A stretch of 32,638 nt of DNA from Bacillota bacterium (GCA_023421115.1 JAEZUI010000028.1:1-32638); one strand, 5' to 3'; shown: positions 1 to 8,529, numbered from the stretch's first letter. The notes: generated by a model from the sequence alone, not told the origin. Program-made: numbers and translations.

Positions 1-93
1 CTTTGTATCAACATCTTGCACATAATAAACAGTACATTTTGAGTAATCTTTCTTTGCTTTAACAAGCAGATGGTTTGCACTAAAGTTGAACAC
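1..93 (-). CDS. Partial gene, N-terminus of an unrecognised protein
   Basis: An open frame reads leftward from a GTG at 91-93 to the window edge, giving 31 residues that begin VFNFSANHLLVKAKKDYSK. A good ribosome binding site (AAGGTG on the minus strand, about 7 bases ahead) precedes the GTG, and an in-frame stop lies just upstream, which makes this start credible. The visible part is basic and has no signal peptide. The family cannot be named from so few residues. It sits downstream of a GC-rich structured leader on the same strand (165-232), which may control it. Confidence 0.5.
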   Translation of the reverse strand, partial: MFNFSANHLLVKAKKDYSKCTVYYVQDVDTK

Positions 94-140
94 CGTTAAT
101 CACCTTAAAAATTTAGAATCTGATTTAGGATTTTCCACCT

Positions 141-232
141 TCTTGGAAACTTAAATTTAAAGTTTCAGCCCGGTTGCAGGTTTTCCGTTGCTTCCCAGCA
201 TGGCGGATTATCATTCAGAGCCGGGCCTCAAT
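141..232 (-). ncRNA. GC-rich structured leader, unclassified (candidate cis-regulatory RNA)
   Basis: Read on the minus strand, a GCCCGG...CCGGGC stem encloses a second stem TCCG...CGGA, which is capped by TGCT-GGGA-AGCA, a hairpin with a GNRA-type loop. An AT-rich hairpin (GAAACTT...AAGTTTC) follows, then the ribosome binding site of the partial gene. The loop is GNRA only on the minus strand, which argues that this strand is the RNA. The local GC content stands out in an AT-rich intergenic stretch, as is usual for structured RNAs in such genomes. I could not match it to a known riboswitch class: the conserved cores of GEMM, TPP, cobalamin, SAM, FMN and M-box are absent. Confidence 0.45.
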
Positions 233-418
233 TACATTATTTCACAATAATGATTTTAATATTCTTGTATTTTGTATTTTATGTTGCAAAAAACGATAGT
301 GTGTCCAAAAAAAAATAAATATTCATGGGGTTTTATGTATAGGAGTTAAATAATTGGTTATAATATATAGTGTAAAGTTATAAACAAACACTAAATTGTC
401 GGGAAATCATTTTCCTAG

Positions 419-647
419 TCGAAAATTACTTCCACAGTATTTTGTACATACCCTAAGAAGCATCAATGGAGTTTTATAATAGGAATAGTTTTATATTCTT
501 TAGATATGTTGATAGCGCTAGCGTTTAAAGATTTTTTGTCTGTTTTTATGGGTAATTGCTTTAATTGGAATTTATAATGGTCTGAAGGCGAAATTTAAGC
601 TAAATGAAATTGAAAAGAAAAAAGAAACTTCTCTTAACATCGAGTAA
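419..647 (+). pseudogene. Frameshifted remnant of a small integral membrane protein
   Basis: Two adjacent frames carry pieces of what looks like one small membrane protein. The first frame (open from 419) encodes a hydrophobic stretch around WSFIIGIVLYSLDMLIALAF. Near 550 the coding signal moves to the next frame, which reads VIALIGIYNGLKAKFKL and ends in a Lys/Glu-rich tail at TAA 645-647. No start codon with a ribosome binding site is seen. The pattern resembles the C-terminal two-helix region of small zinc-ribbon or membrane proteins common in Clostridia, but the family is not certain. The rest of 233-418 and 648-677 shows nothing recognisable. Confidence 0.4.
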
Positions 648-677
648 AATTTAGAGGTCTTATTATGTCCATCGGAC

Positions 678-2420
678 CTATTTTTCAATTAACATTTTTA
701 AATCCTTGCCTTTAAAGCCTATTCCAATACAAACTATGTTTTCGTGACCATGAACCTTATAAACTCCTTCTTTGTATTTCCTTTCCTTAATTTGAGTTGC
801 TGCTTCATTTGCCAACATATCCAATGTTTTTGAACCCTTAATGCTATCCCATTTGAATTCAAAAACATATGCTGTTTTGTCCATATCTCTCGGTATTATA
901 ACTATATCTGGACGTCCTAAGCCATATTCCTTATTGCTCTCAACTATAAACTCTCTGCCCATTTGGACAAATAAGCCCAACATAAAGCCATGATGGAAGC
1001 TTTCAAACCGCTCCCGTTGCTCCCATTCTTTTAAACTATCCAAACTTGTATCATGATAGCTAACCTGACCTAAATACAATTCTTTCATAAGTCTTTCGAA
1101 AGATTCTATATCATTGTCAAACAAGCTTTTTATTATATAGTTAACTTCTCCAAAAATATTTTCATCTTCTTTAAAATAACTTATTATTATATCTTCGTAT
1201 ATTGTTTGTACTTCTATATTCGGTATCGCAAGTTTATATTGATATTTGTTTCTCACTTTTTCTTTTCCACATGCTTTCAAATAACCTGCATGCAAAAGGA
1301 AACTCCATGCTACATCAGGATTATCTTTTATGCTTTGATAGACAATGTTCTCTTCTAATACCTTTGAGACTTCTTCTCCCTTTATTAGCTTCTCCACTAC
1401 TTTTTTACCTTCTGCCTTGTCAAGTTGCATTACATCTTTTATCATCCTATTGTCGCTTGTGTTTACCCAATAAGGCTTTAGACCATCTTCCGGCATACTC
1501 ATGTACTTTATTATGCTCCAAGGGTTATATATTACTGTATCTATTCCAAATATATATCCGTCATACCAATTTTTTATGTCATCCATATGGCTTGTAAGGT
1601 CAAAATATTCTGCCATTTCTTCAACTTCAGTTTCTGTAAACCCAAATTTGTCTTTATATCTTTCTGATAAGAGTGTATTTATTGACGGATTGTTAAAATC
1701 GCTAAATATACTCTCTTGGGCTACTTTCATTATTCCTGTAAGTATTCCTTGCTTAAGAGCATTGTTATCTTTGAATCCTTTTACCAACATACTTTTTTGG
1801 AATTCAATAACTTCTTTAAAATATCCTTCTATATAACCGGATTGTATCGGTGTATCATACTCGTCTATTATTACTATACAATCTTCTTTGAAATATCTCT
1901 TTAAGTATTCTGTCAAATTTTTAATTACATCGGTGTACATTACTGTATCTGCATTTCCACCAATTATTTTATTATATTTTTCTTTTTCCACTTCACTCAA
2001 TATATCCGATTGTAATAAATATCCATGGCGCTTATATTCATCGGCTATTATTTCTTTAAGGTTATATAACGTATCTTCCCAATTGCTTTGTTTTGCATTT
2101 TTGAGCGTTAAATACACTACAGGATACTTTCCAAGTTCTTGCCTGTAATTTTCTCCTGATTTAGTTATATTCAAGTTTTCAAACAGATAACTTACTTCTT
2201 CATCAAATTCATCTTGTCTGCATTTTGGATTTTCAAAGAAGTACTTTAACATGCTCATGTTTAAAGTTTTTCCAAATCTTCTAGGTCTAGTTATCAGTAC
2301 TATTTGGTCAGGGCGGTCTATAAGCTCTTTTATTAATAATGTTTTATCTACATAATAGCCATTGCGGTCTATAAGTTTTTTAAAATTGTCTATTCCCTGT
2401 AATACTTGTTTTTTACTCAT
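678..2420 (-). CDS. AAA-ATPase-like / PD-(D/E)XK nuclease domain protein
   Basis: A 580-residue protein of the family that joins an N-terminal AAA-ATPase-like domain (Pfam AAA-ATPase_like) to a C-terminal PD-(D/E)XK nuclease-like domain (PDDEXK_9). The phosphate-binding loop RPRRFGKT lies at about 45-52 and a Walker B-like IIDEYD at about 185-189. The C-terminal nuclease signature is visible as GRPDIVI followed by FEFKW (about 505-530). The start ATG is preceded by GAGG on the minus strand at suitable spacing. Such proteins are abundant and often multicopy in Clostridia and Bacteroidetes. Their function is not established, though roles in DNA processing or defence have been suggested. It stands alone here, with no partner gene in tight linkage. 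The frame is intact and the length is normal for the family. Confidence 0.85.
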   Translation of the reverse strand: MSKKQVLQGIDNFKKLIDRNGYYVDKTLLIKELIDRPDQIVLITRPRRFGKTLNMSMLKYFFENPKCRQDEFDEEVSYLFENLNITKSGENYRQELGKYPVVYLTLKNAKQSNWEDTLYNLKEIIADEYKRHGYLLQSDILSEVEKEKYNKIIGGNADTVMYTDVIKNLTEYLKRYFKEDCIVIIDEYDTPIQSGYIEGYFKEVIEFQKSMLVKGFKDNNALKQGILTGIMKVAQESIFSDFNNPSINTLLSERYKDKFGFTETEVEEMAEYFDLTSHMDDIKNWYDGYIFGIDTVIYNPWSIIKYMSMPEDGLKPYWVNTSDNRMIKDVMQLDKAEGKKVVEKLIKGEEVSKVLEENIVYQSIKDNPDVAWSFLLHAGYLKACGKEKVRNKYQYKLAIPNIEVQTIYEDIIISYFKEDENIFGEVNYIIKSLFDNDIESFERLMKELYLGQVSYHDTSLDSLKEWEQRERFESFHHGFMLGLFVQMGREFIVESNKEYGLGRPDIVIIPRDMDKTAYVFEFKWDSIKGSKTLDMLANEAATQIKERKYKEGVYKVHGHENIVCIGIGFKGKDLKMLIEK

Positions 2421-2670
2421 ATAAAAAACCTCATAATCAATATATAGTTATCAACCCAATATATTCTATTATATACAAGTTGAGTTTTATTAGCAACGAA
2501 CACATCAACAATAATTTTCTTTTTATAGGCATAATTTAGACGATATGCTAGATTAATAACTAATGAAAAAAGTTTTTAACATTACCGAATTGGGTAACAT
2601 AATTATATTATATAGTCATTTTAACTTAAAGCTGCAAACAGAGAATTAAATCTGTTGCGATAAACAAAAT

Positions 2671-2675
2671 GGAGG
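2671..2675 (+). promoter_or_regulatory. Ribosome binding site of polX
   Basis: GGAGG sits 6 bases before the ATG at 2682 and fixes that codon as the start of polX. No convincing -35/-10 pair was found in the 260 bases upstream. Confidence 0.8.
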
Positions 2676-2681
2676 CATGAA

Positions 2682-4394
2682 ATGGATAAACATGAAGTAA
2701 GTAAAATTCTAAATGACATTGGACTACTTCTTGAAATACAGGGTGAGAGTTTTTTTAAATCAAAGGCATACTACGACGCTTCTAGGACTTTAGAGCTTTT
2801 GGACGAAGACTTAGAAGAATTAATATCAACCGGACGATTGAAAGAAATAAAGGGAATAGGAACTGCCTTGACACAAAAGATTACCGAACTGGTTACAACA
2901 GGTAGGCTTGAATATTATGAAAAACTTAAGGAGACCATACCTCAAGGTCTGATAGATATGTTAAAGATACCTGGTTTCGGGCCTAAAAAAGTGACTCAAG
3001 TGTATAAAAAACTTGGTATAACTACTTTAGGCGAGCTAAAGTATGCCTGTGAAGAAAACAGGCTTACAAAACTTGAAGGCTTTGGTGAAAAGACTCAGGA
3101 AAAAATTCTTAAGGGAATTGAGAATTTAAACAGTTATTCCAATCAATTTCACTATCCTTTTGCAAAGTCCATTGCTGATATCCTTATATCAGACTTAAAG
3201 GATAGCGGACATGTTATAAGAATAAGTGAAGGGGGAAGCCTGCGAAGAAAAAAGGAAACAGTTAAAGATATTGATATTTTAGCTAGCAGTAATAATGCCA
3301 ATGCTGTAATGGAGATTTTCACTAGCCACCCGCTCGTGGAAAGTGTTACTTCAAAAGGTGAAACCAAATCAGCCGTTGTCCTTAAAGATGGTATAAATGT
3401 CGATTTAAGAGTGGTAAGTGACGACCAATATCCCTATGCTCTTCATCACTTTACCGGTAGTAAGGAACACAACACAGCACTAAGACATATTGCAAAAAAG
3501 CAAGGTATAAAAGTAAATGAGTATGGCCTTTTTAGAGGAGATGAAATAATAAAGTGCAATGATGAAAAGGATATATTTAAGGTTTTTGGTATGGACTATA
3601 TTGTGCCCGAGCTAAGAGAAAATAACGGAGAGCTTGAAGCTGCAAGCATTAACCAACTGCCGAGGCTTATTGAGGATAAGGATATAAAAGGAATCCTTCA
3701 CGTACACACTACATACAGCGATGGTGCCAACACTATAGAAGAAATGGTTAAACATTCTTTAGAGTTAGGCTATTCATATCTTGGAATTACTGATCACAGC
3801 AAATCGGCATATTACGCCGGGGGAATGCTTGAGGATGATATTAAAAGGCAGCATGAAGAGATAGATAAACTTAATGAGAGGTACAGCAATTTTAAAATTC
3901 TAAAGGGTATAGAGTTGGATATTCTTCCGGATGGAAGCCTTGACTATGGGGAGGATATATTGTCACTCTTTGACTTTACCATAGCTTCAGTTCACTCGTC
4001 TTTCAATATGGATGAAGACAAGATGACCCAAAGGGTCCTAAAAGCTATAAATAACAAATATGTTACTATCTTAGGCCATCCTACGGGAAGACTTTTGCTT
4101 TCAAGAGAACCCTTTAAAATTAACTTAGGTGAGATAATTAAGGTGTGTGCATCGGGAAATGTTTTTTTGGAGATTAATGCAAATCCTCACAGGCTGGATA
4201 TGGATTGGAGGCTTCTTAAAGGTGCAAAAGAGGAAGGGTGCAAATTTGCCATATGCCCTGATGCACATAGGGTTGAAGGACTTAATGATATAAAATATGG
4301 TATAAATACTGCAAGGAAAGGCTGGCTTGAAAAAGGTGATGTAATAAACACTTTAGATGCTTCGGAGTTTTCCTTTTTAATCAAACATCCTTAA
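2682..4394 (+). CDS. polX: DNA polymerase X family protein with PHP domain
   Basis: A 570-residue bacterial family X DNA polymerase, the same length as Bacillus subtilis PolX (YshC). Helix-hairpin-helix segments occupy the N-terminal part (IKGIGTAL near 57, IPGFGPKK near 96, LEGFGEKT near 131). The nucleotidyltransferase signature GGSLRRKKETVKDIDIL follows, with metal-binding Asp at about 196 and 198 and a third at about 241. A C-terminal PHP domain starts with HVHTTYSDG (His340, His342, Asp347) and has the later HPTGR motif and a DAHR motif near the end. In characterised members the polymerase fills short gaps in base excision repair and the PHP domain supplies 3'-5' exonuclease and AP-endonuclease activity. 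All these motifs are present, so it should be active. It appears to be a single-gene transcript. Confidence 0.95.
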   Translation: MDKHEVSKILNDIGLLLEIQGESFFKSKAYYDASRTLELLDEDLEELISTGRLKEIKGIGTALTQKITELVTTGRLEYYEKLKETIPQGLIDMLKIPGFGPKKVTQVYKKLGITTLGELKYACEENRLTKLEGFGEKTQEKILKGIENLNSYSNQFHYPFAKSIADILISDLKDSGHVIRISEGGSLRRKKETVKDIDILASSNNANAVMEIFTSHPLVESVTSKGETKSAVVLKDGINVDLRVVSDDQYPYALHHFTGSKEHNTALRHIAKKQGIKVNEYGLFRGDEIIKCNDEKDIFKVFGMDYIVPELRENNGELEAASINQLPRLIEDKDIKGILHVHTTYSDGANTIEEMVKHSLELGYSYLGITDHSKSAYYAGGMLEDDIKRQHEEIDKLNERYSNFKILKGIELDILPDGSLDYGEDILSLFDFTIASVHSSFNMDEDKMTQRVLKAINNKYVTILGHPTGRLLLSREPFKINLGEIIKVCASGNVFLEINANPHRLDMDWRLLKGAKEEGCKFAICPDAHRVEGLNDIKYGINTARKGWLEKGDVINTLDASEFSFLIKHP

Positions 4395-4550
4395 AATAAA
4401 AAAATGGTATCTCAATAAAAACATCATGTCATCTAGCCCTATGCTTTTTGCCTCTTTCTATCCGTTCTAATTGAAAAATAGCAATTAATATCAATAATTT
4501 GTTGGGAAAAAAGAGATTTAAGTAACGATTGTTATTTGTTTGCATAAAGA

Positions 4551-4652
4551 TTCTATAAGAATAGTGGTCCGGAAGACAGCGAAAATAGATTTGTCGATGT
4601 AGATAAAAATCACTGGGCATATAAAGATATTTTAATAGCCACACAAAATTGA
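4551..4652 (+). pseudogene. Remnant of an S-layer homology (SLH) domain
   Basis: A 33-codon open stretch ending at TGA encodes RFVDVDKNHWAYKDILIA, which carries the SLH signature F-DV---HWA---I--A. It opens just after a stop codon and has no start codon or ribosome binding site. It looks like the last SLH repeat of a cell-surface or cellulosome-anchoring protein whose remainder has been lost. The surrounding 4395-4550 holds nothing else recognisable. Confidence 0.55.
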
Positions 4653-4690
4653 TAAGGTAGCAATAAATATTAGGTTTTAAGGAAAGACTA

Positions 4691-4719
4691 AAGAGATGCT
4701 CATATTTTGAGCATCTCTT
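4691..4719 (-). terminator. Intrinsic terminator for the zinc-ribbon/TPR gene
   Basis: An 11-bp perfect stem (AAGAGATGCTC with GAGCATCTCTT) has a 7-base loop. On the minus strand it is followed by a T-rich stretch (TTTAGTCTTT) and lies about 25 bases beyond the stop of the 4746-7286 gene. It could also act on transcripts from polX. Confidence 0.75.
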
Positions 4720-4745
4720 GTATAGAGTGTTGGTTTTTGAAAATA

Positions 4746-7286
4746 TTAATTGCTCTCAACAATCTTGTTGATTAAGTGATAAGGAAATGCTTTGTCGTAA
4801 TTTAGTATTTTTGCAAGTGAGTTGAGTTCTTTTTTGTAATTTGGGTTTAATTTCCCTAGTGCAGCCATCACAATGCGTTTTACTTCCGGGTGAAGTACCA
4901 TTGATTTTACTTCATCTAGTACAAAACTTTTAGTTCCTGAAAGGTAATCAGCTAGCAATCGGTCGTCTTTATCCCCTGTTTTATATTTTTCTATTGCTTG
5001 AGTGAGATATTTAGAAGCAGAATCAGGATTATCCTGTGCTAAATAAAGCAAGAGAAAGGATGAACTGTCAAAGCCATTATCTGAAGCAATTTTTGATGCT
5101 TTGTCAAATTCACCACTAATAAGAGCACTTTCAAAAGAAGATTGAGGGTCCTCAAGACCTTTAATAGAGGTCGCATATGTAGCAACATCGTTAGTGCAAT
5201 ATGCAAGTACACCATTTAAATAAGTGCTCCATGTTTGTTTTAATTCTTCTTCATTAGCTTCAAACGTTGACAGATAATTGGAAATGGAATCTTTTGCACT
5301 GTAGGAATCGTTTTTTGCCATATGTAACCGTATTTCTTCTGCTACCAAATCTCCATCATAGGGGTAGGATAGTTGCTGCGCCTTAATATCCTTTATTAGC
5401 GAGTCATATTTTCCTTGTGCAAGCATTGTGTCTTTGAGTAACGAATTGAAGGAGGTTTGTTCCGGTAGCGCTTCTACAGCCTTTTGGATATAAATTGACG
5501 CCTGCTCAAAGTTTCCGTCGGATAAATTTTGATAAGCCATTCCATAATAACCATAAGGACAAGGAACACTGCCTTCGATTGATTTCATGAGCAACTTTTC
5601 TGAATCCTTTGGGTTTTCTGAAATTCTGCTTAGCAGATAATATAATGCTTTATTGTCTTTTTCATTTTCGATATATGTAGTATATTCTCCTACTAAATCA
5701 TGGGATGGTTCGTAGATTTCCATATAACTCTGATAAACCCTGTGCCAACTAACTAGAACAGGTCTTTCATCTAATCTTGTTTTTAGAAAATCAATAGCAC
5801 TATCCTTATCGCAATAATTTAAATAAATATATAGGTTTGTTTCGTTATCAGGATCATAGTTTAGCTTTGCTTTTGTATAAGATAAAATATCTTCTGAATC
5901 AAGTTGGTTTAAAATATCCATGTAATATGAGGTTAATTCACTCTTATTCAATTGAATAAGTTGAGACTTGACTTTTTTGGTACCCTCTTCCATCATAAGA
6001 GTTTCAGGGAACTCTTTAAAGAGATAATCAACACTATCTATTTTGTAAAAATGCTTTCCTGCATAGTAACGGTAAGGGGGTACATAATCTGCATTATCTT
6101 GCTCTTTAACTGTATATTGCGTTTCTTGCCAAAGAAATACAGCCACTTTATCTGGGTTAATAACCAGAATAGGCTTATTTATTGGACGTGTCCAAAATGG
6201 AGTATTAATATTGACAGTCAGGTTTTTTTCTTCGGAATTCAAATCCAAAATGTCCACTTTTATAGTGCCTTCAGCAAGCTTAACTGTTTTTCTGCTCATA
6301 GGCTGAAGGTCTATTTTATCTCCGTTTACTTCAATGGAATAAGGTTCATCCAACCCGTTTACTAAGTATACTTCTCTTGATAAACCAAGCAAGAAAGCGT
6401 TTATTGTGTAAATCATTAATCCCAGTACAAGCAGCGCGGGAAAAAGGATTTTTGGAAGGATAAAAGCTAACTTTACCGGCTGTTTATTATTTAATCCTGC
6501 GGAAATCAAAGAACCCTTTACTCTGTGTGAATTATCATAATTACGCTGGGATATTTTGCGGTATTTACGAAGAGTCTTATGATTTTTTTGCTCAGGAAAT
6601 GCACTCTCACATTCTTCAATTACTTGCATGGCAGATCTGTGATCTCCTATATACTGATAGGATTCAATAAGTAATAAAATATAATAGAGCTTATCGGCAA
6701 TTCTTTCTTGAATTATATGACGAAGATAAGGTTTGGCTTTGTCAGGTTTCAGGTTTTTCATAAGAGCCTCTGCCACGTTTTCTTCGACATTCTTGTCTTG
6801 ATTTACAGAAAGTGAGGCATTAAAAGCAGCTTCTGCTTCGTCAAACTGATGTAAAAAAGAATGCACCAAACCTAATTCGTTCATTATTTCTGCATTATTA
6901 GAACAATGCATACGAATATCCCGAGATATTGAATTAAGTCTGTCAATATCTCTGAAATAGGCTATTGAATGAAGTAGTTCTGCTGAAGCTTCATAGTTAT
7001 TTGGGTCTTGAAGCCAATTAGCGTGTTGAGAATCAATAGTTTCTCTCAGATGTTTTTCCCATTCTTTAAGACTTACGACGCGGTGCCTCTTGCAGCAGGA
7101 ACATTGGTCGATAACTCTTTTTTCACCTAAAGGAATAATCGGTATAAATATAAACACAAAAAATTTTGTGGTGTCATAGGAATTTAATTGAGTACTTTTA
7201 CCACAAAATTCACATATACCCTGATGGGTATGTTCATTTTTTTTACCATAATACCAGCTGCCAATACCGTTTAATGTGTAAGGCAA
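4746..7286 (-). CDS. Membrane protein with N-terminal zinc ribbon and TPR-like repeats
   Basis: An 846-residue protein of unknown function. The N-terminus holds a four-Cys zinc ribbon (CEFC at 25-28, CSCC at 62-65) with a hydrophobic stretch, FFVFIFIPIIPLG, between the pairs. Residues about 95-250 are helical with TPR-like spacing (for example LGLVHSFLHQFDEAEAAF). One clear transmembrane helix lies at about 273-301. The outer part (about 302-846) is again rich in helical repeats, with FEQASIYIQKAVEALP and similar segments. The likely topology is a cytoplasmic zinc ribbon and short TPR array joined to an extracytoplasmic solenoid. The start is TTG (7284-7286) behind an unusual run of seven G on the minus strand; no alternative ATG occurs for more than 100 codons. 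A promoter at 7442-7471 and a terminator at 4691-4719 frame it as a single gene. Confidence 0.8.
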   Translation of the reverse strand: MPYTLNGIGSWYYGKKNEHTHQGICEFCGKSTQLNSYDTTKFFVFIFIPIIPLGEKRVIDQCSCCKRHRVVSLKEWEKHLRETIDSQHANWLQDPNNYEASAELLHSIAYFRDIDRLNSISRDIRMHCSNNAEIMNELGLVHSFLHQFDEAEAAFNASLSVNQDKNVEENVAEALMKNLKPDKAKPYLRHIIQERIADKLYYILLLIESYQYIGDHRSAMQVIEECESAFPEQKNHKTLRKYRKISQRNYDNSHRVKGSLISAGLNNKQPVKLAFILPKILFPALLVLGLMIYTINAFLLGLSREVYLVNGLDEPYSIEVNGDKIDLQPMSRKTVKLAEGTIKVDILDLNSEEKNLTVNINTPFWTRPINKPILVINPDKVAVFLWQETQYTVKEQDNADYVPPYRYYAGKHFYKIDSVDYLFKEFPETLMMEEGTKKVKSQLIQLNKSELTSYYMDILNQLDSEDILSYTKAKLNYDPDNETNLYIYLNYCDKDSAIDFLKTRLDERPVLVSWHRVYQSYMEIYEPSHDLVGEYTTYIENEKDNKALYYLLSRISENPKDSEKLLMKSIEGSVPCPYGYYGMAYQNLSDGNFEQASIYIQKAVEALPEQTSFNSLLKDTMLAQGKYDSLIKDIKAQQLSYPYDGDLVAEEIRLHMAKNDSYSAKDSISNYLSTFEANEEELKQTWSTYLNGVLAYCTNDVATYATSIKGLEDPQSSFESALISGEFDKASKIASDNGFDSSSFLLLYLAQDNPDSASKYLTQAIEKYKTGDKDDRLLADYLSGTKSFVLDEVKSMVLHPEVKRIVMAALGKLNPNYKKELNSLAKILNYDKAFPYHLINKIVESN

Positions 7287-7441
7287 GTATTACACCCCCC
7301 CAAATACTTTTTTTGTTGGTTAATGTGATTACAAAAAAATAACTGGCTATTTGCTCTTTCAAAAATTCGATTCATATTTTTTGTACGCAAAATACTGTTG
7401 TCCTGTTTGAAAGCTTTTAAGCTTTAACATTGGATAATTCT

Positions 7442-7471
7442 ATTATACCACCACAAATACCCGAATGACAA
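7442..7471 (-). promoter_or_regulatory. Promoter of the zinc-ribbon/TPR gene
   Basis: On the minus strand TTGTCA (7466-7471) and TATAAT (7442-7447) are separated by 18 bases, close to the sigma-A consensus, and point at the gene starting at 7286. The -35 lies in a run of TTGTC copies (7465-7493). Confidence 0.65.
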
Positions 7472-7493
7472 CAATCGACAACAATTGACAAGC
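7465..7493. repeat. Three tandem (T)GACAA units of about 10 bp
   Basis: The + strand reads TGACAACAATC, then GACAACAATT, then GACAAG: three copies of GACAA at about 10-bp spacing, one helical turn apart. The first copy forms the -35 of the minus-strand promoter. Helical phasing at a promoter suits a protein binding site, but no regulator is identified. Confidence 0.4.
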
Positions 7494-7529
7494 AAACAAG
7501 TTCCCAATAAACCGCTATAATGCATTCTA

Positions 7530-7558
7530 TTGAACTTTCTAGTTAATAATGTTAAAAT
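7530..7558 (+). promoter_or_regulatory. Promoter of the U32-like gene
   Basis: TTGAAC (7530-7535) and TAAAAT (7553-7558) are spaced by 17 bases, about 57 bases upstream of the ATG at 7615. Confidence 0.5.
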
Positions 7559-7614
7559 TTAAGTAATACAAGCTTTTGTTCTAGGTCGAATTCTTTATAA
7601 AGTGGAGGGTTATC

Positions 7615-8529
7615 ATGAGCATAAAATTTCATTTGCCTGATTTTGTGAGGCATTTTAAACTAAATATTTTAATGTACGAAGTAATGAAAATGAAGCCTGA
7701 ATGGTTTTGGCCGAATATATCCATTGGTTCTGTATATGGGACTTTTCCAACGTCATTATGGAATGGCGGACGATCCTTAAGTGGGGCTATGGATCGTAAA
7801 GTCATGACGGAAATCATGAGACAATTTAATGCTCGTGGTATTCCATGCCGTTATACCTTTAGCAATCCTCATATAGAAGAAGAGCATTTAAATGATGAAT
7901 TTTGTAATTGGTGTTTAGATATGGGGAACAATGGGCTGAACGAAGTTATTGTTGTTTCGCCTGTTTTGGAAGCTTATATAAGAAAGAATTTTCCCAAATA
8001 TAAAATTATAAGTTCTACCTGCAAGCAGCTTGAAGATATTGAAGGCTTAAGGGAAGAACTGGAAAAAGACTATAGCCTTGTCGTATTAGATTATAATTGG
8101 AATAACCGATTTGAAGAATTATCTAAAATTCCTCACAAAGATCGCTGTGAACTTCTCATAAATGCTTGTTGTGTTCCAAACTGTGCACGTAGAAAAGAAC
8201 ATTATGATTATATTGGAAAATATCAAATTGCACTTACCGAACACATGAAAACACCAAACAGCCCATTTAATTATAAAGAATTTGAATGTGATCAAATGCA
8301 GCTTGAATTTTATGAGACCACTAAACATAAAACCCATATTAAACCTATAGATATTTATGAAAAATATGTTCCTATGGGATATAACAATTTTAAGATTGAA
8401 GGTCGTACATCAGCTGATATAAGCGTACTAGAAAGTTATATTTATTATATGGTCAAGCCTGAATATAAAGATACAGCCCGTTTGTTCATACTTTTAAAGC
8501 TTACTTCTCAATATCGTTATTTCAATTAA
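7615..8529 (+). CDS. Conserved Cys-rich protein, resembling the U32 peptidase/UbiU-UbiV fold family
   Basis: A 304-residue soluble protein. It resembles a family common in anaerobic Firmicutes that is usually annotated as hypothetical. Recognisable blocks are SIGSVYGTFP and WNGGR near the N-terminus, the central VVLDYNWNNRFEEL, the Cys motif CELLINACCVPNCARR (Cys178, 185, 186, 190), a further Cys225, and the C-terminal YVPMGYNNFKIEGRT. The TIM-barrel-like layout and the cysteine cluster resemble U32-type proteins such as UbiU and UbiV, which bind a [4Fe-4S] cluster. Iron-sulfur binding here is therefore inference. GGAGGG lies 5 bases before the ATG. A promoter is present and the gene appears to be transcribed alone. 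No signal peptide or membrane segment is seen. Confidence 0.7.
   Translation: MSIKFHLPDFVRHFKLNILMYEVMKMKPEWFWPNISIGSVYGTFPTSLWNGGRSLSGAMDRKVMTEIMRQFNARGIPCRYTFSNPHIEEEHLNDEFCNWCLDMGNNGLNEVIVVSPVLEAYIRKNFPKYKIISSTCKQLEDIEGLREELEKDYSLVVLDYNWNNRFEELSKIPHKDRCELLINACCVPNCARRKEHYDYIGKYQIALTEHMKTPNSPFNYKEFECDQMQLEFYETTKHKTHIKPIDIYEKYVPMGYNNFKIEGRTSADISVLESYIYYMVKPEYKDTARLFILLKLTSQYRYFN

Noticed and set aside
160..235. TPP, GEMM (c-di-GMP) or cobalamin riboswitch at the GC-rich leader
   Set aside because: GATAAT and GGGAAGC recall fragments of the TPP core, and GGTTGC recalls GEMM, but the essential blocks (CTGAGA and ACC-TTGA for TPP, GGCAAAC and GACGCAAAGC for GEMM, GCCACTG for cobalamin) are missing.
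5952..6365. 137-residue open frame opposite the TPR gene
   Set aside because: Shadow of the real gene; no start signal and an unnatural composition.
7465..7493. CRISPR array or plasmid iterons
   Set aside because: There are only three units of about 10 bp with no spacers and no cas or rep gene nearby.
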